A stretch of DNA of 64,000 bases from Branchiostoma floridae (taxonomy: Eukaryota > Chordata > Leptocardii > Amphioxiformes > Branchiostomatidae): NCBI RefSeq assembly GCF_000003815.2, contig NC_049996.1, forward strand, positions 2,721,516-2,785,515. The letters are read 5' to 3'. Position numbers and translations under genes: made by a program. Shown one piece after another: positions 1-11,040 of this stretch; the stretch's first letter is position 1; every line of letters starts with the position of its first letter. The notes beneath the pieces are model-generated. The model was not told the origin of the DNA. It ran no database searches and was given only the letters and a program-made list of their open reading frames with translations.

Positions 1-58
1 GCGTGGCTAGGGTGATGAAACATATGTGCGTTTCGCCCAAGTGCAGTGAGGAGTCCAC
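1..58. repeat. right end of a MITE cut by the window edge
   Basis: The first bases include CAAGTGCAGTGAG. This matches the right terminal inverted repeat of the element at 56379-56630 and similar ends near 26110 and 26930. Only the end is visible, so size and target duplication cannot be judged. Confidence 0.4.
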
Positions 59-447
59 CTATAGAGTGTCACAGGGTGCATTAAAGAGCGTGCAATCGGA
101 GATAGGACTAACCCACTACTGTGCTATAACAGTAAAATTATAGGGATCTCGAAAAACTGTTAGAATACCGTTAGTGTTTTGACAAACGTAGATAGTACTG
201 CAAGTTGGTCTTATTGTATCGAGAACTACTTGCTGCTGTTCGTGGACGACAATACACGAGCAGAGGACACAAATGTTCCTTTCCTGAAAATAGACAGGGG
301 GGGGGGCATAGGCAGTAGCAACAAAAACAACACTTTTTCCATAGTTATGTGCATTGGAATATCCAGCAATAGGCTTTGGATCTGCATTAAAGAGATACTG
401 CTGCCCCTTTACAGCACTATTCGGTAGATAAGGGCCAATCTGAAAGG

Positions 448-1109
448 GCTGAAACCGTCATGTGATCTGGGGAAATTTTCAGGGCAGAGAAATTCCATGA
501 CTCATGATAGACAGGCTGAGACCGTCATGTAATCTGGGTAAATTTTCAGGGCAGGGGAATTCCATGACTTATGATAAACAGGCTGAAACCGCCATGTGAC
601 CTGGGGAAATTTTCAAGGCAGGGGAATTCCATGACTCTATCATGATAGACAGGATGAGACCGTCATGTGATCTGGGGAAATTTTCAAGGCAGGGGAATTC
701 CATGACTCTATCATGATAGACAGGCTGAGACCGTCATGTAATCTGGGGAAATTTCTAGGCAGGGGAATTCCATGACTCATGATAGACAGGCTGAAAACGT
801 CATGTGATCTGGGGAAATTTCTAGGCAGGGGAATTCCATGACTCATGATAGACAGGCTGAAAACGTCATGTGATCTGGGGAAATTTCTAGGCAGGGGAAT
901 TCCATGACTCATGATAGACAGGCTGAAAACGTCATGTGATCTGGGGAAATTTTCAAGGCAGGGGAATTCCATGACTCATGATAGACAGGCTGAAACTTTC
1001 ATGTTATCTGGGGAAATTTTCAAGGCAGGGGAATTCCATGACTCATGATAGACAGGCTGAAAACGTCATGTAATCTGGGGAAATTTCTAGGCAGGGGAAT
1101 TCCATGACT
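448..1109. repeat. 67-bp minisatellite, about 10 copies
   Basis: About ten tandem copies of a unit of 67 bp (some 70-71 bp) built on a GTCATGTGATCTGGGG block, a GGGGAATTCCATGACT block and TCATGATAGACAGG. Copies differ by a few substitutions and a TCTA insertion in two units. It opens repetitive reading frames on the minus strand, which I treat as artefacts. No gene is seen in 60-1250 apart from this array. Confidence 0.95.
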
Positions 1110-1254
1110 AGACATGACAGACTTGGAAGTCCCCACGTTTGATCTTCTTGGCAATTAGGATCCAACAAATGTACTATCGTATAACTTTTATCAAGCATAA
1201 ATGTGATATGTACTGTAAAAAATGGTTTGCCCAACTGCAAGGCACCTATTATGT

Positions 1255-1420
1255 TACAATTTTAAGACCATATATCCGTACAGAAAGTAAATCGTTTGAA
1301 TACCATCAAGCTTTTGATCAGTCCTCTGATCCCTACCAAGTTGAAATGAAAAGTCAAGCCTAAGTCACACATCCGGAACGGAAGTGTGACGTCAGCAAAG
1401 GGTCAAAGGTGTTTGAACTT
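1255..1420 (+). pseudogene. relic of an NXPE intron (intron 4 type)
   Basis: This stretch resembles the intron before the GDST exon of NXPE-B (about 35405-35555) and NXPE-C (about 52685-52835). Shared blocks include CAAGTTGAAATGA, then TCACACATCC, then GGAAGTGTGACGTCAGCAAA and GGTCAAAGGTG. No flanking NXPE exon can be recognised here. It suggests a further NXPE copy once stood upstream of the zinc-finger genes. Confidence 0.65.
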
Positions 1421-1602
1421 ACATTCAAGTGCAAGGCACCTACTGAAGTTACTTCTACTCATAATGGACCTCATATTTGTTACGAACAGATGGTCTTATC
1501 TTGTTTCAACAGTCAATTGTGTCCAAAGTGCGATTGAACTGTATTTAGGCCTGTTTGTCTTTTCCCATGTAAGACGCGTCGACGTAAGCAGCCGTTTTTA
1601 CT

Positions 1603-1732
1603 TAGTCTCTACCAGGCGCCGTGGTTCGGTGGTCTAATTGTAGAAATTGGACAAATATGGTTAATAGTACGCTAGGGGAGTCAGCCGGCCGAGTAGAACC
1701 ATTATCCTCACCACGGAGCCTGTTAGAGGCTA
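1603..1732. mobile_element. MITE, TAGCCTCTACCAGG family, diverged copy
   Basis: The left end resembles TAGCCTCTACCAGGC and the right end is its inverted complement, with a shared inner block GGTCTAATTGTAGAAATTGG. The same family is much better preserved at 29600-29740 and 41536-41676. This copy has lost clear target duplications. Confidence 0.65.
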
Positions 1733-2081
1733 ATTTGTGGAAGTGTGTTTGTGGACAAAATAATTCAAGAGATATAACGAACAGATGATATTTAGTGTGT
1801 GGTTTAATTGAACTGGAATGGTCAGATATTCGGACACAAGTTTTATAACTTATGTTACCAGCGCCACTTAGCATTTAACAGTTAACTTAACCCTATTCAG
1901 ACAGGGAGGTCAACCACTTTGATCTGAAGAAACAAATCAAGTAATCAAACTACGAAATAAATGGACTAAATAATCAAGTCTCACGACCACGCCCTTAACA
2001 AAAGAGTACAAAATAAGGTAGTAATTGCCCCCAAACACCTCAACTAACCTTTTCTATTTTACAATGTTGTTTAACAATTAG

Positions 2082-3410
2082 GTGGTGGATGTTGAAACGG
2101 CTGAGGACAAGAGCCAAGAAGCTGGCAGCAAACCCTCTCGTCAAGACACTGACCATGAAGGCACATTGGAACAGAACATCGGACCACGTCAAACTATCCG
2201 GGAAAGTGAACAGCACACATTAAAAACTATGAAGAAAACAAAAGCAAAAGAAAAGGGAGGGGAGAAATTGAAGAAACACGTCTGTCCACACTGTGAGTAT
2301 AGAACGGGGCATGCGGCCCATTTGAAAGATCATATTAGGATTCACACAGGTGAAAAACCATACCAGTGCCAGTATTGTGACTATTCTGCATCACAAAAGA
2401 GCCGCCTGAAACCGCACATCGCTGCTAGACACCCCGGTGAGAGACCATCATACGGACGTCGACGCAGTGAGCGTTCGACAGCATGCAAAGGTGAACGTGT
2501 CCAAACCAAAAACACTGGTGGTGTGAGACCGTATAAGTATCGCTGCGATCTTTGTAACTATTCTACGACACACAATGCACATTTGAAGCGCCACATCGCG
2601 GCGAAACACAGTAACTACAGGCCGCACAAATGCCACATGACTAAACACACAGGTGACAAACCTTACAAATGTGTTGTTTGTGGGTACGGTGCAGCACAAA
2701 TGTTACATCTGGAACGACATATGGAAACACACTTTGGCGGTAAGTTCTACAAATGTGGATATTGTGGTTACGCCACTTCACGGATGTGTGATTTGAAGAA
2801 ACACATACTGCCCGTACACACCGGTGAGAGGCCTTACAAATGTGTCTTTTGTGATCACGCTACGTCACGAAAGTATGATTTAAAGAAACACATACTGGCC
2901 AGACACACCGATGAGAAGCTAAATCGTGCTGCACAAATGTCAAATTTGAAGCAACAATCCATTTCTGGCAAGAAGACCCACAAATGTCACGTTTGCAGTT
3001 ACGCTACTTACCGAAAGTATGATTTAAAGAGACACATGGCCAAGCATACTAGTGAGAAGCTAAATCATACAGCCAAAATGTCAAATTTGAAGCAGCAATC
3101 TGGTAATAATCCGAAACAGCACATTAGGGCCAAACACACTGGTAAGAAACCTTACAAATGTGAAGTCTGTGGGTACGGAGCAGCACATCTGTCAAATTTG
3201 AAGCTTCACATTTTGGACAAACACTATAAAGAGAAGCCTTATAATTGTGAAGTTTGCCCTTATGGCACTTCGCGAATGTGTGATTTAAAAAGGCACATCG
3301 CCATACACACTGGTGAGACACCTTACAAATGTGACACTTGTGGGTACTGCGTAGCACAACAGTCAACTTTGAATCGGCACATGGCTAAACACACTGATGA
3401 AAAACGTTAA
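2082..3410 (+). CDS. C2H2 zinc-finger protein 1 (about 10 intact fingers)
   Basis: A 442-codon open exon encoding a probable nuclear DNA-binding protein. About ten intact C2H2 fingers (C-x2-C-x12-H-x3/4-H) occupy residues about 68 to 437, joined by TGEKPYKC-type linkers. Between them lie degenerate modules, near residues 190, 285 and 345. The N-terminal 65 residues are hydrophilic and end in a basic stretch. The codon directly upstream is TAG within AACAATTAG, a splice acceptor also conserved before the other two finger genes, so residue 1 is not a real initiator. Translation begins in an unseen upstream exon or at the ATG at 2229 (residue 50), which aligns with the ATG of the next gene. The stop falls at a linker tyrosine codon and relic fingers continue past it. 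DNA target unknown. Confidence 0.8.
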   Translation: MVDVETAEDKSQEAGSKPSRQDTDHEGTLEQNIGPRQTIRESEQHTLKTMKKTKAKEKGGEKLKKHVCPHCEYRTGHAAHLKDHIRIHTGEKPYQCQYCDYSASQKSRLKPHIAARHPGERPSYGRRRSERSTACKGERVQTKNTGGVRPYKYRCDLCNYSTTHNAHLKRHIAAKHSNYRPHKCHMTKHTGDKPYKCVVCGYGAAQMLHLERHMETHFGGKFYKCGYCGYATSRMCDLKKHILPVHTGERPYKCVFCDHATSRKYDLKKHILARHTDEKLNRAAQMSNLKQQSISGKKTHKCHVCSYATYRKYDLKRHMAKHTSEKLNHTAKMSNLKQQSGNNPKQHIRAKHTGKKPYKCEVCGYGAAHLSNLKLHILDKHYKEKPYNCEVCPYGTSRMCDLKRHIAIHTGETPYKCDTCGYCVAQQSTLNRHMAKHTDEKR

Positions 3411-3419
3411 AAATTTTAG

Positions 3420-3840
3420 GGAGTATTTGAAGCGTGTGCAGAGGCTATTTTGCTCTATGGTTCAGACTCATGGGCACTAACTAAGTCTCTGTCCAAAAAC
3501 TGGATGGTAACTACACCCATCTGCTTCGTCATACTCTGAATGTACTCTGGTAGAGTCCTATCGGAAACCAAAAACTGTACAATGGCCTTCCCCCGATCAC
3601 TAGAACTATCCAGAATAGAAGACTGGCTCTAGCTGGCCATGTAGCACGTCATGAGGAGATGGCCGCCAAAGTTCTCCTCTCCGAAGAGAAAAATGGGACG
3701 ACCGAACCTGACACTTAAAAAAGTTTTGGAGAGGAGGTTGGTTTAAAGGACTGCAACTTGCTTGCTGCCATGCTAGACAGAGATGCATGGTCAGACATCG
3801 TTAATGGCACCTCATATGAGGATGAACTGAACTGAATTGA
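3420..3840 (+). mobile_element. 5'-truncated LINE fragment, RTE-like, C-terminal RT region
   Basis: Conceptual translation gives ILLYGSDSWALTK, then a shifted frame with YTHLLRHTLNV, then RRLALAGHVARHEE and AAMLDRDAWSDIVNG. These are the conserved C-terminal motifs of RTE-like and related non-LTR reverse transcriptases. It has stops and frameshifts. The 3' end is a short repeat, TGAACTGAACTGAA, typical of such LINE tails. It sits between the stop of zinc-finger gene 1 and further finger relics, so it interrupted the old array. Confidence 0.75.
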
Positions 3841-4005
3841 GAAATTCGACATTTGTGGTTATTGTGCCACACACGTGACAAACAAATTTGAAACGTCATA
3901 TCGATAAATATACTGGTGAGAAAACTTACACATGTGATATCTGTGGGCACGGTGCGTATCTTATTACCTGGATGTCTAATCTTCATCGACGTACACGTAA
4001 GTTAG
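3841..4005 (+). pseudogene. relic zinc fingers after the LINE, plus a 36-bp retroelement tail
   Basis: The sequence still shows finger coding such as ACATTTGTGGTTATTG and GTGAGAAAACTTACACATGT with frame breaks. At about 3954-3990 it runs into TATCTTATTACCTGGATGTC, which is also found at 58428-58447 at the end of a retroelement. The fingers continue the array of the upstream gene. Confidence 0.7.
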
Positions 4006-4359
4006 ATATTTACGTTTGTGTTCTTATATTGTTCAGTTTGTAGAATTTTGTAGACTGTAGCAGACAGTACGGAACTCTTTGTACATTTTGATGTATCAAT
4101 ACAGTTTCATAAAGTGCATTTGTATGTGAAATGATAATTTTTCTGACCCAGTTGAATATAAGTTATGGAATGAATGTAAAGAATGCTACTAATAATATCA
4201 AATAGGTCACAGATTGATCCCTTAACAACCTCTCAGTCTAAACGTAGAAATGCAAAGTTTCAAAAATGCAAACGTTTGACGATATGCATGGACTTCGTTA
4301 ATTGCCATGCTATCATTGGTTGAACTGCTAATTGTGATGGACAGTCAGGTTCGATCTAC

Positions 4360-4391
4360 TCAAGGAGGTTGAAAGAGGGAAACCTCCTTGA
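4360..4391. repeat. perfect 11-bp hairpin with a direct repeat
   Basis: TCAAGGAGGTT (4360-4370) and AACCTCCTTGA (4381-4391) form a perfect stem with a 10-nt loop. GATCTACTCAAGGAGGTT occurs twice, at about 4353 and 4390, so the hairpin lies inside a short direct duplication. Function unknown. Confidence 0.7.
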
Positions 4392-5386
4392 TCTACTCAA
4401 GGAGGTTCTACTGAACTGCAACCGGCTCAACTGGAGAGGCAGTTGCGTAAGGGTATGCATTTATACAAGAACTGCAAAAAAAATCACAATCAAAATCATA
4501 TAGTCTAAAAGCAGACATATTCTTATACCACACAGCACAGTTTATACTATGATGGCTTTTTCATACAACTTCCTACCCAGTCTTCAAGAATTCTTGGCTG
4601 CACTACTTTATGTACCCGCGTCATATACGGCGGTCGCGGATTAATACTTTGTTATGGGGGTCGCGGATGAACACTGTGTTCTCCGACCTTGTGAGTCTTG
4701 TGAAAACGGGACGAGTACATGTAGGCTTAGGATGTCTCTTCGAAGCTTCCTCTTTGCTGCTGAATCAATCCTTAGGAGGTTGGAAGTTGGGAAGCGGGGC
4801 TCTTAGATTTTTTCCTGGAGCGTGGATAAACCTAAGGTACGTGAAAAATACTTTCTTTTCTTTGATAACGGTGAAAACTACTGACAGAGAAGGTGTGGGG
4901 GGGGGGGGTCGACTAGGTGCTCTTTGATACAGTCAAAACCAACTTAGGGGGACAAAAACAATATTCAAAGGGCTAAAGAGGCCTCACAAGTGACCACCTC
5001 TACATAAGAACCCCTTGGCCATTGCAAGACCTTGTCCAATATTTTTTTAAAAATTATCTACACTATATTGACCCAGATTTACCGGTCCCCTGAGTATATA
5101 TAAGCATGAAAATTCGGTTAAAGATACTTTTTTTTGATAATGTAGTTCTTTGTGATGACGCACTGACTTGTGCCGCCTTGATACTGTTTTAACAACATAT
5201 CTTGTAGCTGTAATACCATTTCAAGTCTATACTGATAGGTGCGTCTACATGCTTTGCGTCATTTACATCATGTGCTGTAATGTCACCTATTATTTCATTT
5301 CATTGTTTTCAACCTTAACTGTGAGGAAACTTTGTCTTTACCATTCGAATCTGCAATTGATCCGTTGCTTTCTACTTGAACGCAAA

Positions 5387-5447
5387 GAGAACAAAGCCTA
5401 AGCCTGGATACTAGCTATAGCCTCGTAATATTAGCCTTTGTTCTCTC
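5387..5447. repeat. imperfect inverted repeat, 16-bp arms
   Basis: AGAGAACAAAGCCTAA and TTAGCCTTTGTTCTCT are inverted copies with one mismatch, about 30 bp apart. This could be a very small MITE remnant. No target duplication is evident. Confidence 0.5.
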
Positions 5448-6620
5448 CACACTGGTGGTTAGCTAGCCTACTGGGGAAAGCTAACTGTTGAAGACTGGAA
5501 CCCAGACTGTGAATATTTCGCCCCATGCACTCCTTGACACAAAGTCTTTTGTTCCATCCAAGCTTGTTGAAAAGAACGCAGACAAAAGAGTGATAAAAAG
5601 GTATTGAAATGCGTGGATGGACATCTGTCACTGCTCGGTGACGTATGTTTGAACCACTTAGTTCTTCTCCAAGCAGATGTTTAACTCTGGGGGGCTAGTA
5701 GCGATGGCAACGACTGCTGTAGGAAAAATATTTGGGGAGTTTGGCCACCACCATGCGGTAACATTTTCTTGCATAGTGATGTAATGGGATGTTATTACCG
5801 TTCCTGTAATGTCTTGTAAACACAGCTTGAGTGGCTGAGATACAGCCGTAGAATTACTAGTACATGTATAGTAGTAGTCGGTAAATTTTTAGACTACTAG
5901 TACTACTATATCTCCGCGACTCAAACTCTGTTTGGAGAATAGATCTACTGGTGGTATAAGGAGTTTATCTGACCAAGGAGTGTTCTGAGTCTTCTTCCCG
6001 TAGGCGCGAACTTTCGTCAGGGATGTGCCTGGGTCATTGAATTCGTCGCAATAAAGATATAAATTGATCTTAAAGGCATTAGCACTACGAATCTTTTCAT
6101 TGTTAGTATGACCAAAGTAACACCATGATTGAATAGAAATGCATACCTGGTACACACTCGAACACGTCGCACCAGGACCCTGGCTTGCCCTTCGGAAAAG
6201 ATTTCGGTATTTCAAGCAATGCCATATATCGGTTCATGATTTTAGGAATCTGTCAAGGCCTAAACAAAGGACTAAAATCTTGATTTTTAATACATCTGAA
6301 AATCTACATCGTTCACTGTATGAAATTTCCTAAGCAATAAGACATCTGCTGGCTTTAAGAACTGGTAAAATTAAATATAAGTTGCAAGATTCGATGTTCA
6401 ATAACATCAGAAGGGTGTACATTTTGTCCAAACATCTTACTTTATTTATTGTTTGATGATTAATACTTAAAATATGATGCATGGTTGCTTGTAGTTTTAG
6501 TGTCGTAAGTGACATAAGCACTTTAGAAGTTTGACACCAAAGTGTAAACAATAAGCCACACTAGTCATTCTCCTCCTACACATCGATTAATATTCCTTTG
6601 TCATAATGTTGTTTAATTAG

Positions 6621-6753
6621 GCGGTGGTAGTCTAAACCGAGGATGAGAGCCAAGGGACTGGCAGCAAACCCTCCTGTCCAGACGCAGACCAACTGAAGGA
6701 ATATAGGACCACGTCAATCTAGTGGGAAAGGTGAACAGTCTATATTAGAAACT
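6621..6753 (+). other. leader of the zinc-finger gene 2 main exon
   Basis: The exon begins after TTTAATTAG, a splice acceptor matched at 2071-2081 and 11031-11040. The leader is homologous to the first 49 codons of zinc-finger gene 1, but the matching frame is closed by TAA where gene 1 has GAA. It is therefore 5' UTR here, or decayed coding DNA. Confidence 0.6.
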
Positions 6754-8475
6754 ATGAGGAAACCAAGTGCGAAAGGAAAAAGAGGGGAGAAAATGAAGAA
6801 TCACATCTGTCCGCACTGTAAGTACTGTACGGGAAATGCGGCAAATTTGAGAGATCACATCAGGACTCATACTGGTGAGAGACCATACAAGTGCCAGCAT
6901 TGTGACTATTCTACAACATACAAGGCGCATCTGAAGCGCCACATCGCGGCGAAACACAGTAACTACAGGCCGCACAAATGTCCAACATGTGATTTTACCG
7001 CGGTGGACAAAACCTGTTTGAAAAATCACGTAGCTAAGCACAGCAGTGAGAAACCTTACAAATCTGATATCTGTGGGTACAGTGCAACACAACTGTCATA
7101 TCTAAACCGTCACATGGCTAAACATTCTGGTAAGAAAACACACACGTGTGACATTTGTGGTTATAGTACCGCACACCTGACAAATTTGAAACGTCACATG
7201 GCTAAACACACCGGTGAGAGACCTTACACATGTGACGTTTGTGGGTATGGTACAGTACAACTGTCGAATTTGAAACGGCACATTATTGGCCAACACTCTA
7301 GCGAGAAGTCATACAAGTGTGGAGTTTGCCGTTACGTTACTTCACGAATGTGTGATTTAAAGAAGCATACCGAAATATGTGGTAATGGCACTTTGCGAAT
7401 GTCTGATGTAAAGCAGGACATAGCCAAACACACTGATGAGAAACCTTACAAATGTGACATTTGTGGGTTCGGTTCAGCACAGAAGTCAAATTTGAAACAG
7501 CACATCATGACCAAACACTCTAGTGACAAACCTTACACTTGTGACGTCTGTGGGTTCGGTGCAACACAAGTTTCAAAATTGAAAAGGCACATGGCTAAAC
7601 ACTCTGGTGAGAAACTTTACAAATGTGACATTTGCGGGTACGGTACCGCACACACGTCAAATTTGAAACGGCACATCATGGCCAAACACACCGATGAGAA
7701 ACCTTTCAAGTGCGATATTTGTGGGTACTGTACAGCAATAAAGTCAAATTTGGAACAGCACGTCATGGCCATACACACTGCAGGTGAGAAACCTTACAAA
7801 TGTGACATTTGTGGGTACGGTGCAGCACATGTGTCAACTTTGAAACGTCACATGGCTAAACACACTGGAGGACCTTACAAATGTGAATTGTACGGCTATG
7901 CCACTTCACGAATGTTTGATTTGAAGAAACACATAGCAACACATACTGGAGAGAAAACGTACAAATGTGATATTTGTGGGTACTGTACAGCACTTATGTC
8001 AAATCTGAAACGACACATTATGGACAAACACTCTGCCGAGAAGTCATACAAGTGTGACACTTGTGGCTATGCCACTTCTCGAATGTCTGATTTAGAGAAG
8101 CACATAGCCAAACATACTGTCGAGAAACCTTTTAAATGTGATATCTGTGGGTACGGTACAGTGGAAATGTCACATTTGAAACGGCACATTAGGGCCAAAC
8201 ACACTGGTAAGAAACCTTACAAATGTGACATATGCGGGTACGGTGCAGCACATCTGTCAAATTTAAAGCTTCACATTATAGACAAACACTCTGAAGAGAA
8301 GCCTTATAATTGTGAAGTTTGCGGTTATGGCACTTCGCGAATGTCTGATTTAAAAAAGCACATCGCCATACACACTCGTGAGACACCTTACAAATGTGAC
8401 CTTTGTGGGTTTGGTGCAGCACAGAGGACACATTTCAAACGGCACATGGCTAAACACAATGGTGAGAAACGTTAG
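6754..8475 (+). CDS. C2H2 zinc-finger protein 2 (about 20 modules, 16 intact)
   Basis: A 573-codon single-exon reading frame from a true ATG. After a ten-residue basic start it is an almost unbroken array of C2H2 fingers with GEKPYKCDICGYG-type units. About 16 of 20 modules keep both cysteines and both histidines. The module near residue 110 has YKSDIC (first Cys lost), two near 200-225 are truncated or fused, and one near 385 has CELYGY (second Cys lost). Histidine spacing alternates between three and four residues. The ATG aligns with the internal ATG of gene 1. It lies in tandem with genes 1 and 3 on the same strand. A nuclear DNA-binding role is expected from the family; target unknown. 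No KRAB, SCAN or BTB domain is visible in this exon. Confidence 0.85.
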   Translation: MRKPSAKGKRGEKMKNHICPHCKYCTGNAANLRDHIRTHTGERPYKCQHCDYSTTYKAHLKRHIAAKHSNYRPHKCPTCDFTAVDKTCLKNHVAKHSSEKPYKSDICGYSATQLSYLNRHMAKHSGKKTHTCDICGYSTAHLTNLKRHMAKHTGERPYTCDVCGYGTVQLSNLKRHIIGQHSSEKSYKCGVCRYVTSRMCDLKKHTEICGNGTLRMSDVKQDIAKHTDEKPYKCDICGFGSAQKSNLKQHIMTKHSSDKPYTCDVCGFGATQVSKLKRHMAKHSGEKLYKCDICGYGTAHTSNLKRHIMAKHTDEKPFKCDICGYCTAIKSNLEQHVMAIHTAGEKPYKCDICGYGAAHVSTLKRHMAKHTGGPYKCELYGYATSRMFDLKKHIATHTGEKTYKCDICGYCTALMSNLKRHIMDKHSAEKSYKCDTCGYATSRMSDLEKHIAKHTVEKPFKCDICGYGTVEMSHLKRHIRAKHTGKKPYKCDICGYGAAHLSNLKLHIIDKHSEEKPYNCEVCGYGTSRMSDLKKHIAIHTRETPYKCDLCGFGAAQRTHFKRHMAKHNGEKR

Positions 8476-8780
8476 AATTGAGACAATTATGTTAGTTGTA
8501 CCATACACATGACACATTTGAAACGTAAAATGGCTAAACACGCTAGTGAAAAACCTTACAAATGTGACATCTGTGGGTACGTCACAGTGCAAATGTCAAA
8601 TTTGAAACACTTTGCCGAGAGGTCCTACAAATGTGACACTTTCGGTAATGTCACTTCGCGAATGTCTGATTTAAAGACACACTATGACCTCAAAACTGTA
8701 AAGTGTGAAGATGTGTGTCCATATATGCAGCTTCGAGAATGTTTGATTCACTGCTGTCAGCTTGTCATGATATGATGTCA
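8476..8780 (+). pseudogene. relic zinc fingers 3' of gene 2
   Basis: Past the stop the finger pattern continues: MTHLKRKMAKH, then KPYKCDICGYVTVQMSNLKH, then KCDTFGNVTSRMSDLK, with lost ligands and frame breaks. It shows the coding array was once longer and was cut at a linker codon. Confidence 0.8.
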
Positions 8781-8904
8781 CTGTAGTTACAGTACCCAAT
8801 AGGCTATTCGTCAATTGTACAACAGATTTTTAGAGACTTAGTAACATAGGCATTTGTAGATTTGACAATTCTCACAATGCTATGATATGCAAATGCTTAA
8901 AAGC

Positions 8905-8963
8905 CTGTATGTTACGCCGAAGGGTGATTATTCATTAATTATACCGGCTATATATTAAATACG
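8905..8963 (+). mobile_element. short diverged tail of the CR1-like LINE
   Basis: TGTTACGCCGAAGGGTGATT followed by TATACCGGCTATATA resembles the 3' end of the CR1-like LINE at 28021-28929 (TGTTACGCCGAATGGCGG, TATACCGACTATATAGATAC). Only about 60 bp remain. Confidence 0.55.
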
Positions 8964-9531
8964 TATGTTATCCCATATTGTTTACATTGTAGAATTCTGA
9001 AGTTTGTTGTAGAACATGCGAAAGCCTTTGTACATTTTGTTGTGTCATAAAAATACATGTTTACTTGTTTGGATAATGGCTTTGATCCAACAGTTTGTAA
9101 TTTATGGAATGAATGAAACGAATGCGACTCATTTATAATGTCCTTTTGCCGAAGATTAAGAAAAATTGACAATTAAAGGTTATCATATACTACACTTTGT
9201 GATTGTGATTTGTTTATCATATCAGAAGCAGGGTAAATAGTTCATTTCATGTATGCGAACTTCAATGTGTATTTTTTGTGACATACTGCACTTAACCGCT
9301 GGGGGCGCTGTAAACCCAGTGCGTCTCGTGAAAGTTGCTAAGCACTGGAGGACCCGAAAAAGCTACCCCGGTCTTTATCTACTTCAAGGTATTTCCATAA
9401 AACATCCATTCATCCACACGGCGGGTGTCACGGAGGTTGATAAGTACTTGAGGGTCTTTGTATTTTTTCAAGGCCTACCCACATACCAAATGTCATCGCA
9501 AAGCCACCCATTCACGCAAACAGACAGACAA

Positions 9532-9634
9532 ACACACACACACACACACACCCCACACACATACACACACACACACACACACACAGTGACAGACACACAC
9601 AAACAATACGCACTCTCTCTCTCTCTCTCTCTCT
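9532..9634. repeat. CA and CT microsatellite
   Basis: Interrupted (CA)n from 9532 to about 9604, followed by (CT)n to 9634. It lies in a 3' flank paralogous to 13880-14150, where GGGCGCTGTAAACC and AAGGCCTA..CCACATACCA recur and a CA array follows at the same place. Confidence 0.95.
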
Positions 9635-9764
9635 GATACCGGTACCCCCCCTCACATGTAGCGAAAATCGATCGGACGACGGGTCTGCAACCTCCAAATT
9701 ACAAGGAGGCATGACCCTGTCGGGAAGGGGGGGAACGCTACAATTTCTTCGTGGGCATCAGGGT

Positions 9765-9766
<2 letters not shown>

Positions 9767-9809
<43 letters not shown>

Positions 9810-9998
9810 TCACACACGTACACACGTACACACAAACACACACATACACACATACACACACGTACACACACACACAAACACACAAAAATACACACATACA
9901 CACACGTACACACACACACAAACACACAAAAATACACACATACATACATACACACACAAACACACACACAAACACACACAATCACACTCAGACACACA
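9767..9998. repeat. long interrupted CA microsatellite
   Basis: About 230 bp of (CA)n with ACGTACAC, AAACACAC and ATACACAC interruptions. Reading frames across it on either strand are artefacts of the repeat. Confidence 0.97.
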
Positions 9999-10129
9999 TA
10001 CAGACATTTGAGATTTGAAAAAATGGCGGCACTGGTCTGACCTTAGATCTACGTCACCTGTGGCTTTTCGAGTCAGGGATTACTAGTAATACTACAGCGC
10101 CTCCGGATGTTAACACGACAAGTTAGACC

Positions 10130-10525
10130 GGTTTTGCGCGACCTCACTATTATAGTTGTTTGTCTCATGAAAGTGCATCGCCATAGACGGAAGTGACAAA
10201 TCTACACTTCAAAACGGTAAGGTAAGATCTTCAACGCTGTCGTCCATATTGTCTTAAAGTTTGGAGAATGCTTACTGTACAGATTATAAATCTTAAAGGA
10301 GTGAAGGAAAGTATTCTGTCACCGTTAAACGAGCCTGAAAAGCTGGACAAAGAAAGTTCTTATACGTAGTCATTATCTTGTTTTAGAAAGCATGTAGACT
10401 GGGTGCCATTGTATATCCTCTGGTGGCTCTCACGATTACATTTTCTTCACGAAGCGGTAGAAAATAAGATGGCTGTAGAAGCTAAAAAGCATGTAGTGAT
10501 TGCTATCAATACTGTGTAACAGGGA
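10130..10525 (+). other. conserved block upstream of zinc-finger gene 3, possible 5' exon
   Basis: About 300 bp here resemble 14360-14660: GGTAAGATCT, GTCGTCC, GACAAAGAAAGTTCTT, ACGTAGTCATTAT and AAAGCATGTAGACTGGGTGC are shared in order. AACGGTAAGGTAAG at about 10214 could be a splice donor of a leader exon whose acceptor is at 11040. Coding content is not convincing: the two copies do not keep a common open frame. Confidence 0.45.
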
Positions 10526-11040
10526 CTAGGAGGGGTCCAATAAATTAAAGAATATCCCTAACCCATTTTTTGCTATTGTAGAAGACTGAACCTGCACATG
10601 TAACAATCTGCATATCTTTATAAGCCACATGCTTATTGTCAACTCTGAAATCCGATCAGTTTTTATGTTTTCGTTGCTGATGTGTAGTGAGGTATAAGAG
10701 GTCGTCAGGGTCATGAGATTTTGCAGTGTGTTGATTAAGTTTCTGTAACCTACTTTCCCATTAATATTAAACTAAGATGACTCAGATTTTACACACTTCT
10801 TGACCTTTAACAGTTTCAACAGTTTCAGAGTCCAAAGTTTCAACGATATAGTCATCTTGAAATTAAATCGTTCCCAAAAAAAATGATGAACAAAAACTTC
10901 AATCTCAAGATATTTGTGTATACAATTGTGCCTAATTTCTGTTCATCCTCTTAGAATAAAAAAGCCTGTTATGAAAACACTTGCATTACATTTTTGACTC
11001 ACCCTCGTATTCCTTTGTCACAATGTTGTTTAACAATTAG

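Larger units (their letters stand above)
4006..6600. other. intergenic DNA between zinc-finger genes 1 and 2
   Basis: The first 200 bp resemble the 3' flanks of the other zinc-finger genes (TTGTAGAATTTTG, CTTTGTACATTTTG, TTATGGAATGAATG), so they are probably 3' UTR and downstream DNA. Beyond that I see only short hairpins: 4360-4391 and 5387-5447. A TCTCCAAGCAGA motif at 5658-5670 recalls a MITE end. No coding exon could be supported. Confidence 0.5.

Noticed and set aside
448-1109. CRISPR-like array
   Set aside because: Units are contiguous with no unique spacers, and the window is eukaryotic.
2082-2228. GTG at 2082 as the start of zinc-finger protein 1
   Set aside because: It lies directly after a conserved splice acceptor; a eukaryotic start would be ATG upstream or at 2229.
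9512-10040. frames rich in His-Thr or Cys-Val repeats on both strands
   Set aside because: Direct translation of CA/GT microsatellite.
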